Shown here: piece by piece, positions 1 through 5,621 of the stretch
How positions within the stretch are numbered: position 1 is the first letter of the stretch
Layout of the letters: each line of letters opens with the position of its first letter
Assembly: GCA_028292075.1 (NCBI GenBank)
Contig: JAQGNA010000091.1
Span: 1-5,621 of the forward strand
DNA from: Rhodoferax sp.
Lineage (GTDB): Bacteria; Pseudomonadota; Gammaproteobacteria; Burkholderiales; Burkholderiaceae
Length of the DNA stretch: 5,621 nucleotides
Direction: 5' to 3'
Made by a program: the position numbers and the translations under genes
The notes under the pieces: generated by a model
What the model saw: the letters and a program-made list of their open reading frames with translations, nothing else
Databases searched by the model: none
What the model was told of the DNA's origin: nothing

Positions 1-418
1 GCTGATCGAGCAGGGTACGGAATTCCCGTACCAGGTGGCCACCTCCAGCGGCGCCACTTCGCTTGCTTTCCGCAAGGCCAACCTGAAGCTCGAAGTCACG
101 CCGCAGATCACGCCCGAGGGCAACATCATTCTGGACCTCGACATCAACAAGGACAGTCGCGGCGAAACGACGGCCGCCGGCATCGCCATCAACACGAAAC
201 ACATCAAGACGCAAGTGCTGGTGGAAAATGGCGGCACCGTCGTGATCGGCGGAATCTTCACGCTGGACGAGACCGACACCGAAACCAAGGTGCCGCTGCT
301 GGGCGACATTCCCGTCATGGGCGTGCTGTTCAAGAGCCGCTCGCGCAGCTCGAGCAAGCAGGAGATGCTGGTGTTCATCACCCCGAAGATGATTGCAGAG
401 CGGAGTCAGGTCCGCTGA
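1..418 (+). CDS. pilQ: Type IV pilus secretin PilQ, C-terminal fragment (5' end outside window)
   Basis: This is the last 138 residues of a secretin, the ring-shaped outer-membrane channel through which the type IV pilus fibre passes. The frame is open from base 2 and ends at TGA 416-418, so the gene starts upstream of the window. The fragment contains the end of the secretin domain: a beta-rich stretch ending in VTPQITPEGNIILDLDI, then GGTVVIGGIF. The family signature follows at about bases 290-340, with key residues VPLLGDIPVMGVLF, and then EMLVFITPKMI near the C terminus. These strands form the membrane-inserted barrel lip. The GTG at 35 is only an internal codon. PilQ is normally the last gene of pilMNOPQ, and aroK and aroB often follow it in proteobacteria, as they do here after one intervening gene. 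GspD or another secretin is possible from the domain alone; the aroK-aroB context favours PilQ. Confidence 0.93.
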   Translation, partial: LIEQGTEFPYQVATSSGATSLAFRKANLKLEVTPQITPEGNIILDLDINKDSRGETTAAGIAINTKHIKTQVLVENGGTVVIGGIFTLDETDTETKVPLLGDIPVMGVLFKSRSRSSSKQEMLVFITPKMIAERSQVR

Positions 419-446
419 TTCGAAGTTTGAAGAAAGTCTGGAAAAA

Positions 447-503
447 ATGCGTTACTTGAAATACCTGGTGGGTGGGTTGATGACCGCGGCGCTTGTGGCT
501 TGC
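447..503 (+). other. Lipoprotein signal peptide and lipobox (Cys19)
   Basis: The first 19 codons of the Ig-like gene encode a short basic N-region (Arg2, Lys5), a hydrophobic core (LVGGLMTAALVA) and the cleavage motif L-V-A-C. Signal peptidase II would cut before Cys19, which would then be lipidated. The mature protein begins C-G-G-G-G-G, typical of a lipid-anchored tether. No Asp is present at +2, so the inner-membrane retention signal is absent. Confidence 0.85.
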
Positions 504-2012
504 GGAGGAGGCGGGGGGAGTGCGGGGACCGGTTCCGGTGGAACTGGATCTGGTAGTAGTTCGGGTTCGGGTTCGGGTTCCGGTTCGGGCAGTACCGGGT
601 TAGCGACCATGACGTTGGACCTATTAGGTGGTGCCGGCGCTATCACAGATACGATATCTACTGTCGAGATCGCAACGGCACGAGTGACGTTGAAAAACAG
701 CAGCGGCATTGCTGTTAAAGGGGCCATCGTAAGTTTCGGTCAATCTGGCGCCGGACTTGTGGCAATTTCTCCAGCCTCAGCAACCGCGCTGACCGATGGC
801 AATGGCCAAGCATCTGTTGAAGTCCGCGCCGCCAGTACATCATCTACTGGCGCAACGTCGCTTACGGCTAACGCCTTAGTTGCTACCACGACGGTAACTG
901 CGATCAAAGCGTTTGCTGTAACAGGTGCTCCTTCGACCGGAACGGCGAATCCGCAAGATTTGGCTAATGCATTGAATTTTCTCGACACGAATCCGGCAGA
1001 CAAATCGATTGTTCTCGCTGGATCGGGCGGAAACGGGCGGTCAGAGTCGGCGACGTTGCGTTTCCGAGTGGTGGACAAGAACAATGCCCCGGTGAAAGGC
1101 GCCGCTGTTTCGTTCAGTGTTATTCCACCAAATGACGTAACGCTAAACATTCCATCTACCACCAGCGATACTGACGGTGTTGTGCTGACTACCGTATCTT
1201 CTAAAAACGTTGCAACTGCCGTGGTCGTCAAAGCGACGGTGACGGGAAAGAGCATCGTGTCGCAGTCAGATCAGCTGCTAGTTACCACAGGTATTGCAAC
1301 GCAGGCCGGTTTTGACCTCTCTGCGTCCAAGTACAACTTGAACTTGGCAATTACAGGCGACAGTTCCACCATCACCGTGAGGATCGTTGACACCAATGGA
1401 AATCCGGTCTCGGATGGCGTTCCGGTGGTATTTACGGCTGACTTCGGCGCAGTCGGTACATCGTCAATGGGAGGGTGTCTGACGACGAACGGGGGATGCA
1501 CCGTGATTTACACAGTGCAAGATCCGCGACCCGCGGATGGCACACCTGTCACTGTCACAGCATCTACGCAAGTGGGCTCGGGGACGAGCATCAGCAGGAA
1601 GATTCAGCTGAGTGTCATTGACCCAGCAGATTTAAATCTTTTTGATGCCATTACTGCTGGCGCAGCAATTGGTACGATCAACATTGATGCTTCTTGCGCT
1701 GCGAAAAATGTCATGGCATTTGTTGGAACGGCTGCGGGGTATCCGGCTCCGGCTAGTACTGCCGTGACATTCACCGCCCTAGCGACTGGGTTGACAACCA
1801 ATGTTCTCTCAGGGGCTTCTATTCAAGATCAACTTAGCACAATTAAGCAGCGCACTCCCTTGGTTTTCGAGGTGTCTCCGCCAAGCGGCGCTAGTCCTTT
1901 CCCATGTGTTCCAGGCGGTGCAGCGACGAAAACTGCGGGTCTCGAGGTGAAATTCACAGCGGGTACCATTTCTCAGACGCGGATTGTCGCCATTCGTTAT
2001 CCGGTGCCCTGA
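447..2012 (+). CDS. Predicted outer-membrane lipoprotein with bacterial Ig-like (Big_1/invasin-type) domains
   Basis: A 521-residue protein of unknown function. ATG 447 is preferred over the in-frame ATG 393 because 393 lies inside pilQ and because 447 places a lipoprotein signal peptide at the very N terminus: MRYLKY, a hydrophobic stretch, then lipobox LVAC with Cys19. Residue +2 is Gly, so the Lol rule predicts outer-membrane sorting. Residues 20-51 are a flexible Gly/Ser linker. About three Ig-like beta-sandwich repeats follow, near residues 72-152, 186-266 and 288-373. Each carries the pattern 'hydrophobic strand, D/N-x-N/G-x-PV, V.F' (for example VVDKNNAPVKGAAVSF and IVDTNGNPVSDGVPVVF) and a downstream DG(N/V) turn. 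The last about 145 residues match nothing I recognise. Cysteines occur at 344, 351, 417 and 487. The gene sits 28 bp after pilQ and 5 bp before aroK, so it is probably co-transcribed. A surface or pilus-associated role is inferred from position only. Confidence 0.85.
   Translation: MRYLKYLVGGLMTAALVACGGGGGSAGTGSGGTGSGSSSGSGSGSGSGSTGLATMTLDLLGGAGAITDTISTVEIATARVTLKNSSGIAVKGAIVSFGQSGAGLVAISPASATALTDGNGQASVEVRAASTSSTGATSLTANALVATTTVTAIKAFAVTGAPSTGTANPQDLANALNFLDTNPADKSIVLAGSGGNGRSESATLRFRVVDKNNAPVKGAAVSFSVIPPNDVTLNIPSTTSDTDGVVLTTVSSKNVATAVVVKATVTGKSIVSQSDQLLVTTGIATQAGFDLSASKYNLNLAITGDSSTITVRIVDTNGNPVSDGVPVVFTADFGAVGTSSMGGCLTTNGGCTVIYTVQDPRPADGTPVTVTASTQVGSGTSISRKIQLSVIDPADLNLFDAITAGAAIGTINIDASCAAKNVMAFVGTAAGYPAPASTAVTFTALATGLTTNVLSGASIQDQLSTIKQRTPLVFEVSPPSGASPFPCVPGGAATKTAGLEVKFTAGTISQTRIVAIRYPVP
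561..590 (+). repeat. Hexanucleotide tandem repeat TCGGGT encoding (Ser-Gly)5
   Basis: Five consecutive 6-bp units lie in frame: TCGGGT three times exactly, then TCCGGT and TCGGGC. They encode Ser-Gly five times within the linker after the lipidated cysteine. The unit is a multiple of three, so copy-number change by slippage would lengthen or shorten the tether without shifting the frame. The surrounding linker (about 504-600) is also Gly/Ser-rich but uses more varied codons. Confidence 0.85.
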
Positions 2013-2017
2013 ATGCA

Positions 2018-2566
2018 ATGATGGCCAGTTTTTCGGGGATGGCCCTTGTGGGCCTCCCTGGGTCCGGAAAGTCGACGGTGGGCCGGCAGCTCGCTCGAAA
2101 GATTCAAGCTCCCTTCGTCGATTCAGATCAGATTATTGAAGAACGCATCGGCTGCTCCATTCGTGAGTACTTCGAACGAGAAGGTGAAGCACGCTTTCGT
2201 GACGTCGAGCAAGAAGTAGTCGACGACCTTACGCGCACACGATTAGGTGTTTTGGCAACAGGCGGCGGATCGGTTCTCCGAATCGCCAACCGAATTGCGT
2301 TGCACACGCGGTGCCGCGTGGTCTACCTCCGCTCCACCCCCGAAGAACTGTTTCGCCGCCTTCGGCACGACGTGAGCCGGCCCTTGTTGCAGGTTGACGA
2401 CCCTCTTTCTCGTTTGCGGGATCTCTTCGAGATCCGGGATCCGCTGTACCGTGAGACGGCGCACTTTGTAGTGGAAACGGGCCGTCCGTCCGTATCGACC
2501 CTGGTGCGGATGATCACGACGCAACTGGAGCTTGACGGCGGTCCCGCGGGCAATCTTCCGGGCTGA
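2018..2566 (+). CDS. aroK: Shikimate kinase
   Basis: Shikimate kinase phosphorylates shikimate at the 3-hydroxyl using ATP, the fifth step toward chorismate, in the cytoplasm. Taking ATG 2018 gives 182 residues, the usual family size. Visible motifs are the Walker A loop GLPGSGKST (12-20), the DSD motif (35-37, shikimate and Mg contacts), R61 in EARFRDVE, the glycine triad GGG (82-84), the lid arginine in SRPLL (R121), and R140 in IRDPLY. All key residues are present. The frame is open upstream to 1904, but that part overlaps the lipoprotein gene and has no kinase homology. ATG codons at 2018, 2021 and 2039 are all possible starts, and no clear Shine-Dalgarno precedes any of them. The start lies 5 bp after the upstream stop, which suggests translational coupling. 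The first half has lower GC than aroB. AroL is the alternative name, but the pilQ-aroB context supports AroK. Confidence 0.95.
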   Translation: MMASFSGMALVGLPGSGKSTVGRQLARKIQAPFVDSDQIIEERIGCSIREYFEREGEARFRDVEQEVVDDLTRTRLGVLATGGGSVLRIANRIALHTRCRVVYLRSTPEELFRRLRHDVSRPLLQVDDPLSRLRDLFEIRDPLYRETAHFVVETGRPSVSTLVRMITTQLELDGGPAGNLPG

Positions 2567-2649
2567 GCGATTGGGCCGTGTGACCATCCGTCACCACTGG
2601 AATGCCCAGGCCGTCAACGCCTGCGGCTTGGCGCTTTACACTCTTTGCC

Positions 2650-3801
2650 ATGCAAGCCCCTTCTTTGAACGCAGGCGCCTCGTTCGCGCCGCTGCCGGAT
2701 GACACAGCCGAAGTCCGGATCAGCCTGGGCGACCGTAGCTACCCCATTCTGATTGGCTCCGGCCTGCTCGACAGCCCAGTGACCTGGGCCGGTTTGCCAA
2801 AGGCGTCCACCGCGTTCATCGTCACCAATTCCACACTCGAGCCTCTCTATGCCCTTCGCCTGGAGGTGGTCCTGAAGCACCACTACCCGGCCGTGCGCAC
2901 CGTGGTGCTGCCCGACGGTGAGGCGCACAAGAACTGGCAGACGCTGAACCTGATCTTCGACGCGCTTCTCGGGAACGAGAGCGACCGCAAGACCGTGTTG
3001 TTTGCCCTCGGCGGCGGCGTGGTGGGCGACATGACGGGCTTTGCCGCGGCGAGCTACATGCGCGGCGTGCCGTTCGTGCAGGTGCCGACCACGCTGCTGG
3101 CACAGGTCGATTCTTCCGTGGGTGGCAAGACCGCCATCAACCACCCACTCGGCAAAAACATGATCGGCGCGTTTTACCAGCCGCACCTGGTGGTGTGCGA
3201 CCTCGATCTGCTGGAGACGCTGCCGAAGCGCGAACTCAGCGCCGGCCTGGCCGAAGTCATCAAGTACGGACCGATCGCCGACATGGCGTTCTTCGACTGG
3301 ATCGAGTCGAACCTCGACGCGCTTCTGGCCAGCGACCCCGCTGCACTGGCACATGCGGTGCAGCGCAGCTGCGAGATCAAGGCCTGGGTGGTGGCGCAGG
3401 ACGAGCGTGAAGGCGGCCTGCGGGCCATTCTGAATTTCGGCCACACCTTCGGGCATGCGATCGAAGCTGGCATGGGTTACGGCGCCTGGCTCCACGGCGA
3501 GGGCGTCGGCTGCGGCATGGTGATGGCGGCGCGGCTCTCGCAACGCATGGGGCTGGTCGATGCCGCGCTCGTGCAGCGCCTGACCAGGCTGATCCACCGC
3601 GCGGGTCTGCCCATCCAGGGGCCCTTGCTGAGCGAGACGGACAACGCCGGCCGCTACCTGGACCTCATGCGCGTCGACAAGAAGGCGGAGGCGGGCGAGA
3701 TCCGTTTCATCGTGATCGACGGCCCCGGCCGAGCCGCCTTGCGCACGGCGCCCGATGCACTGGTGCGCGAGGTGATCGATGATTGCTGCCTTTCCGGATG
3801 A
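2650..3801 (+). CDS. aroB: 3-dehydroquinate synthase
   Basis: AroB converts DAHP to 3-dehydroquinate, the second shikimate-pathway step, using NAD+ and a divalent metal (zinc) in the cytoplasm. From ATG 2650 the protein has 383 residues, slightly longer than the usual roughly 360 because of an N-terminal extension of about 20 residues before the first conserved strand ([15 protein letters not shown]). Visible motifs include DGE.HK (near 89-94), the nucleotide-binding GGGVVGD (121-127), the long active-site run from [17 protein letters not shown] through [32 protein letters not shown] and LHGEGV. The metal ligands are Glu202, His265 and His282, with spacing matching the E. coli enzyme as I recall it. 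An in-frame ATG at 2602 would add 16 residues. Neither start has a clear ribosome-binding site; 2650 is preferred because the extra residues do not resemble the family. The gene lies 83 bp after aroK. Confidence 0.95.
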   Translation: MQAPSLNAGASFAPLPDDTAEVRISLGDRSYPILIGSGLLDSPVTWAGLPKASTAFIVTNSTLEPLYALRLEVVLKHHYPAVRTVVLPDGEAHKNWQTLNLIFDALLGNESDRKTVLFALGGGVVGDMTGFAAASYMRGVPFVQVPTTLLAQVDSSVGGKTAINHPLGKNMIGAFYQPHLVVCDLDLLETLPKRELSAGLAEVIKYGPIADMAFFDWIESNLDALLASDPAALAHAVQRSCEIKAWVVAQDEREGGLRAILNFGHTFGHAIEAGMGYGAWLHGEGVGCGMVMAARLSQRMGLVDAALVQRLTRLIHRAGLPIQGPLLSETDNAGRYLDLMRVDKKAEAGEIRFIVIDGPGRAALRTAPDALVREVIDDCCLSG

Positions 3802-3819
3802 ACGCATGGTGCCGGTAAG

Positions 3820-3837
3820 AAGAGAGTCAAGAGAGTC
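3820..3837 (+). repeat. Perfect 9-bp tandem duplication (AAGAGAGTC x2) containing the dgt ribosome-binding site
   Basis: AAGAGAGTC occurs at 3820-3828 and again at 3829-3837 with no gap, in the 41-bp space between aroB and dgt. The purine-rich GAGAG of the second copy (3831-3835) stands 7 nt before ATG 3843, a normal Shine-Dalgarno distance. The first copy lies 9 nt further upstream. The repeat is directly visible; its role in ribosome binding is inferred. Confidence 0.7.
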
Positions 3838-3842
3838 CTGAC

Positions 3843-5048
3843 ATGAGCCCCGTAACGACGCCGCCTTCAGGCGAGCTTCCTGGCCTCGCGCCCTACGCCT
3901 GCAACCCGGGCCAGACCCGCGGCAGGCACTACCCCGAAGCGCCGGCGCCCACGCGCACCGAATACCAGCGTGACCGCGACCGTATCGTGCATTCGACCGC
4001 TTTCAGGCGGCTGGTGTACAAGACCCAGGTGTTTCTGAACCATGAAGGCGACCTGTTCCGCACGCGGCTGACCCATTCGCTCGAGGTGGCCCAGCTCGGG
4101 CGTTCCGTTGCCCGCTCGCTGGCACTGAACGAAGATCTGGTGGAGGCCATCGCCCTGGCGCACGATCTCGGCCATACGCCATTTGGCCACGCGGGCCAGG
4201 ATGCGCTCAACGCCTGCATGGCGGACCACGGCGGGTTCGAGCACAACCTGCAAAGCCTGCGCACGGTCGACACGTTGGAAGAGCGCTATCCCCAGTATGA
4301 CGGCCTCAATCTCACCTATGAGACGCGTGAGGGAATCCTCAAGCACTGCTCCCGCCCCAATGCCGAAAAGATCGAGGCCGCAGCGCCGGTGAGCCTGGAC
4401 GGCCGCGGCGACGTGGGCCGTCGCTTCCTCGAGCGCACGCAGCCGAGCCTGGAGGCGCAGCTGTGCAACCTGGCGGACGAGATTGCCTACAACGCCCACG
4501 ACATCGACGACGGCGTCCGCTCCGGCCTCATCACGCTGGAGCAGCTTCGCGAGGTGCCGTTGTTCGATGGCTTCCGGCGGCAGGCGCTGGCGGAGTATCC
4601 GGCGCTGGCCGGCCGGCGGGTGCTGTTCGAAAGCATCCGGCGCATGCTCAGCACACAGGTGTACGACGTGATCGCCGCCACCCAAGCCCGGCTGCGCGAC
4701 GCGGCGCCGAACAGCGCGGACGAGGCGCGCCAGTGCAAACCGCTGTTGTGCTTCAGCGAAACGATGCGGGCGCAGTCGCATGTGCTCAAGCAGTTCCTGA
4801 CGGGCAATCTGTACCGGCATCCCCAGGTGACCGAACAGACGGTTCAGGCCAAGACCGTCGTGCATGAACTGTTTGGCGCCTATGTTGCTGCGCCGGACGA
4901 AATGGCCCCTGGCTTTGCAGCGCGCGCGCAGCGTGCCGCAGCCCCGTCTGACGCTGCACGGGCGGTGGCCGACTACATCGCCGGCATGACCGATCGCTTT
5001 GCGGCGCGCGAACACGAACGCCTCACTGGCCGGAGGTTGCTCAATTGA
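3843..5048 (+). CDS. dgt: Deoxyguanosinetriphosphate triphosphohydrolase-like protein (HD domain)
   Basis: This family hydrolyses dGTP or other dNTPs to the deoxynucleoside and triphosphate, controlling nucleotide pools. The 401-residue protein carries the complete metal-binding HD signature: His78 in RLTHSLEV, His107-Asp108 in LAHDLGHTPFGH, and Asp212 in LADEIAYNAHDIDDG. The N-terminal run R.EYQRDRDRIVHSTAFRRL (about 38-56), KTQVF and the segment Y.GLNLTYETREGILKH (about 152-168) are typical of the dNTPase family. Its shorter length than E. coli Dgt (about 505 residues) fits the type-2 'dGTPase-like' subgroup, so exact substrate preference is unknown. ATG 3843 has a GAGAG element 7 nt upstream. 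Its stop overlaps the start of the next gene by 4 bp. The link to aroB is positional, not metabolic. Confidence 0.92.
   Translation: MSPVTTPPSGELPGLAPYACNPGQTRGRHYPEAPAPTRTEYQRDRDRIVHSTAFRRLVYKTQVFLNHEGDLFRTRLTHSLEVAQLGRSVARSLALNEDLVEAIALAHDLGHTPFGHAGQDALNACMADHGGFEHNLQSLRTVDTLEERYPQYDGLNLTYETREGILKHCSRPNAEKIEAAAPVSLDGRGDVGRRFLERTQPSLEAQLCNLADEIAYNAHDIDDGVRSGLITLEQLREVPLFDGFRRQALAEYPALAGRRVLFESIRRMLSTQVYDVIAATQARLRDAAPNSADEARQCKPLLCFSETMRAQSHVLKQFLTGNLYRHPQVTEQTVQAKTVVHELFGAYVAAPDEMAPGFAARAQRAAAPSDAARAVADYIAGMTDRFAAREHERLTGRRLLN
5032..5036 (+). promoter_or_regulatory. Strong Shine-Dalgarno (GGAGG) that fixes the TTG start of the DUF1415 gene
   Basis: GGAGG ends 8 nt before TTG 5045, an ideal spacing. 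It is the best ribosome-binding site in the window and lies inside the last codons of dgt. It supports the rare TTG start over in-frame GTG 5090 or ATG 5102, neither of which I judged to have a comparable element. Confidence 0.75.
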
Positions 5049-5621
5049 CAACGGCCTCGGCTCCAGCCACTTCCGCGGGCGACGCCGCTGTGATCGACGC
5101 CATGCGCCGATGGCTCGAACGCGCGGTGATCGGACTGAATCTCTGCCCCTTCGCCAAGGCGGTTCATGTGAAAGGTCAGGTGCACTACGCGGTGAGCCAC
5201 GCTGCCAGCGCCGAGGGCGTGCGCGAAGCGCTGGCGGATGAACTGGACGCGCTCATGGCCACAGACCCTGCCGAGCGCGATACCGCCATGCTGATGCTGC
5301 CTGCGCTGTTCGCGGAGTTTCTCGATTTCAACGATTTTCTGGCCGAGGCTGATAACCTGCTCGCCGACAAGGGCCTGGAGGGCATTGTGCAAATCGCCAG
5401 CTTTCACCCGCAGTTTCAGTTCGGCGGCACTGCCGCCGCCGACATCACCCCCTACACCAACCGCGCCCCGGACCCTACGCTGCACTTGCTGCGAGAGGCA
5501 AGCGTCGAGCGGGCGGTCGAAGCGTTTCCCGAGGCGGAAGCCATTTTTGAACACAACATGCAGACGCTCGAAAAACTGGGACTGGCCGGTTGGCAGGCAC
5601 TCGATGTAGGGCCTGCGCCGA
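5045..5621 (+). CDS. DUF1415 family protein, 3' end cut by window edge
   Basis: The frame is open from TTG 5045 to the window end, giving 192 complete codons with no stop, close to the usual full length of this family. It begins MTTASAPATS and then has a conserved core: MRRWLERAVIGLNLCPFAK (20-38, with Cys34), VHVKGQVHY, a central helical part (57-110), and the hallmark IASFHPQFQFGG (117-128) followed by DITPYTNRAPDPTLHLLRE (133-151). The function of DUF1415 is not established to my knowledge. The conserved Cys and His-Pro motif could suggest a binding or catalytic site, but that is only inference. The TTG start overlaps the dgt TGA (shared TTGA), implying translational coupling, and a GGAGG lies 8 nt upstream. 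In-frame GTG 5090 and ATG 5102 are less likely starts. The true stop lies beyond the window. Confidence 0.88.
   Translation, partial: MTTASAPATSAGDAAVIDAMRRWLERAVIGLNLCPFAKAVHVKGQVHYAVSHAASAEGVREALADELDALMATDPAERDTAMLMLPALFAEFLDFNDFLAEADNLLADKGLEGIVQIASFHPQFQFGGTAAADITPYTNRAPDPTLHLLREASVERAVEAFPEAEAIFEHNMQTLEKLGLAGWQALDVGPAP

Noticed and set aside
513..518. G6 homopolymer just after the lipobox as a phase-variation switch
   Set aside because: Six G are too few to expect frequent slippage, and they simply encode the poly-Gly start of the mature lipoprotein.
1904..2017. N-terminal extension of the aroK frame
   Set aside because: It overlaps the 3' end of the lipoprotein gene, adds Cys/Ser/His-rich residues without kinase homology, and AroK reaches normal length from 2018.
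2419..2435. Hairpin GGATCTC-TTC-GAGATCC
   Set aside because: A perfect 7-bp stem, but it lies inside the coding region of the conserved aroK motif RDLFEIRDP and is not followed by a T-run, so it is not a terminator.
2614..3807. Long open frame of 397 codons on the - strand opposite aroB
   Set aside because: It mirrors aroB almost exactly, has His/Arg/Gln-rich composition typical of the antisense of GC-rich genes, and shows no domain motif.
3867..5051. Long open frame of 394 codons on the - strand opposite dgt
   Set aside because: Same effect: a shadow of a GC3-biased gene, with no recognisable motif, whereas the + strand carries a complete HD signature.
4973..5554. 193-codon open frame on the - strand at the window end
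   Set aside because: It covers the antisense of the DUF1415 gene and the dgt end; the + strand frame has clear family motifs and a strong ribosome-binding site.
1..5621. Mobile element, CRISPR array, tRNA or phage remnant
   Set aside because: No transposase or integrase motifs, terminal inverted repeats, regularly spaced repeats or tRNA-like cloverleaf were seen; the window is nearly all accounted for by six coding regions.

Overview
The window looks like chromosomal DNA of a betaproteobacterium, most likely order Burkholderiales and probably a Comamonadaceae-like lineage. This rests on protein similarity recalled from memory and on the gene order pilQ ... aroK-aroB-dgt-DUF1415. The housekeeping genes are GC-rich with strongly GC-biased third codon positions. 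No database search was possible, so genus and species are not called.

All genes are on the + strand and closely packed, which suggests one transcription unit. Bases 1-418 are the 3' end of pilQ, the outer-membrane secretin of type IV pili. Bases 447-2012 encode a 521-residue predicted lipoprotein with a Ser/Gly linker and about three bacterial Ig-like domains. Bases 2018-2566 are aroK (shikimate kinase) and 2650-3801 are aroB (3-dehydroquinate synthase). Bases 3843-5048 are a dGTPase-like HD-domain phosphohydrolase (dgt). From 5045 to the window edge runs a DUF1415-family protein that starts at TTG, overlaps the dgt stop by 4 bp and is cut by the window end.

The genes serve separate jobs: pilus export, two non-consecutive shikimate-pathway steps (AroB is step 2, AroK is step 5), and dNTP hydrolysis. 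The pilQ-aroK-aroB core is an old proteobacterial arrangement. The non-canonical part is the Ig-like lipoprotein gene between pilQ and aroK. It is clearly lower in GC than its neighbours, and the low-GC stretch continues into the 5' part of aroK.

I see no tRNA, rRNA, CRISPR array, insertion sequence, riboswitch or convincing terminator. No new multi-gene system is evident. The most interesting item is the lipoprotein and its position next to the pilus secretin.
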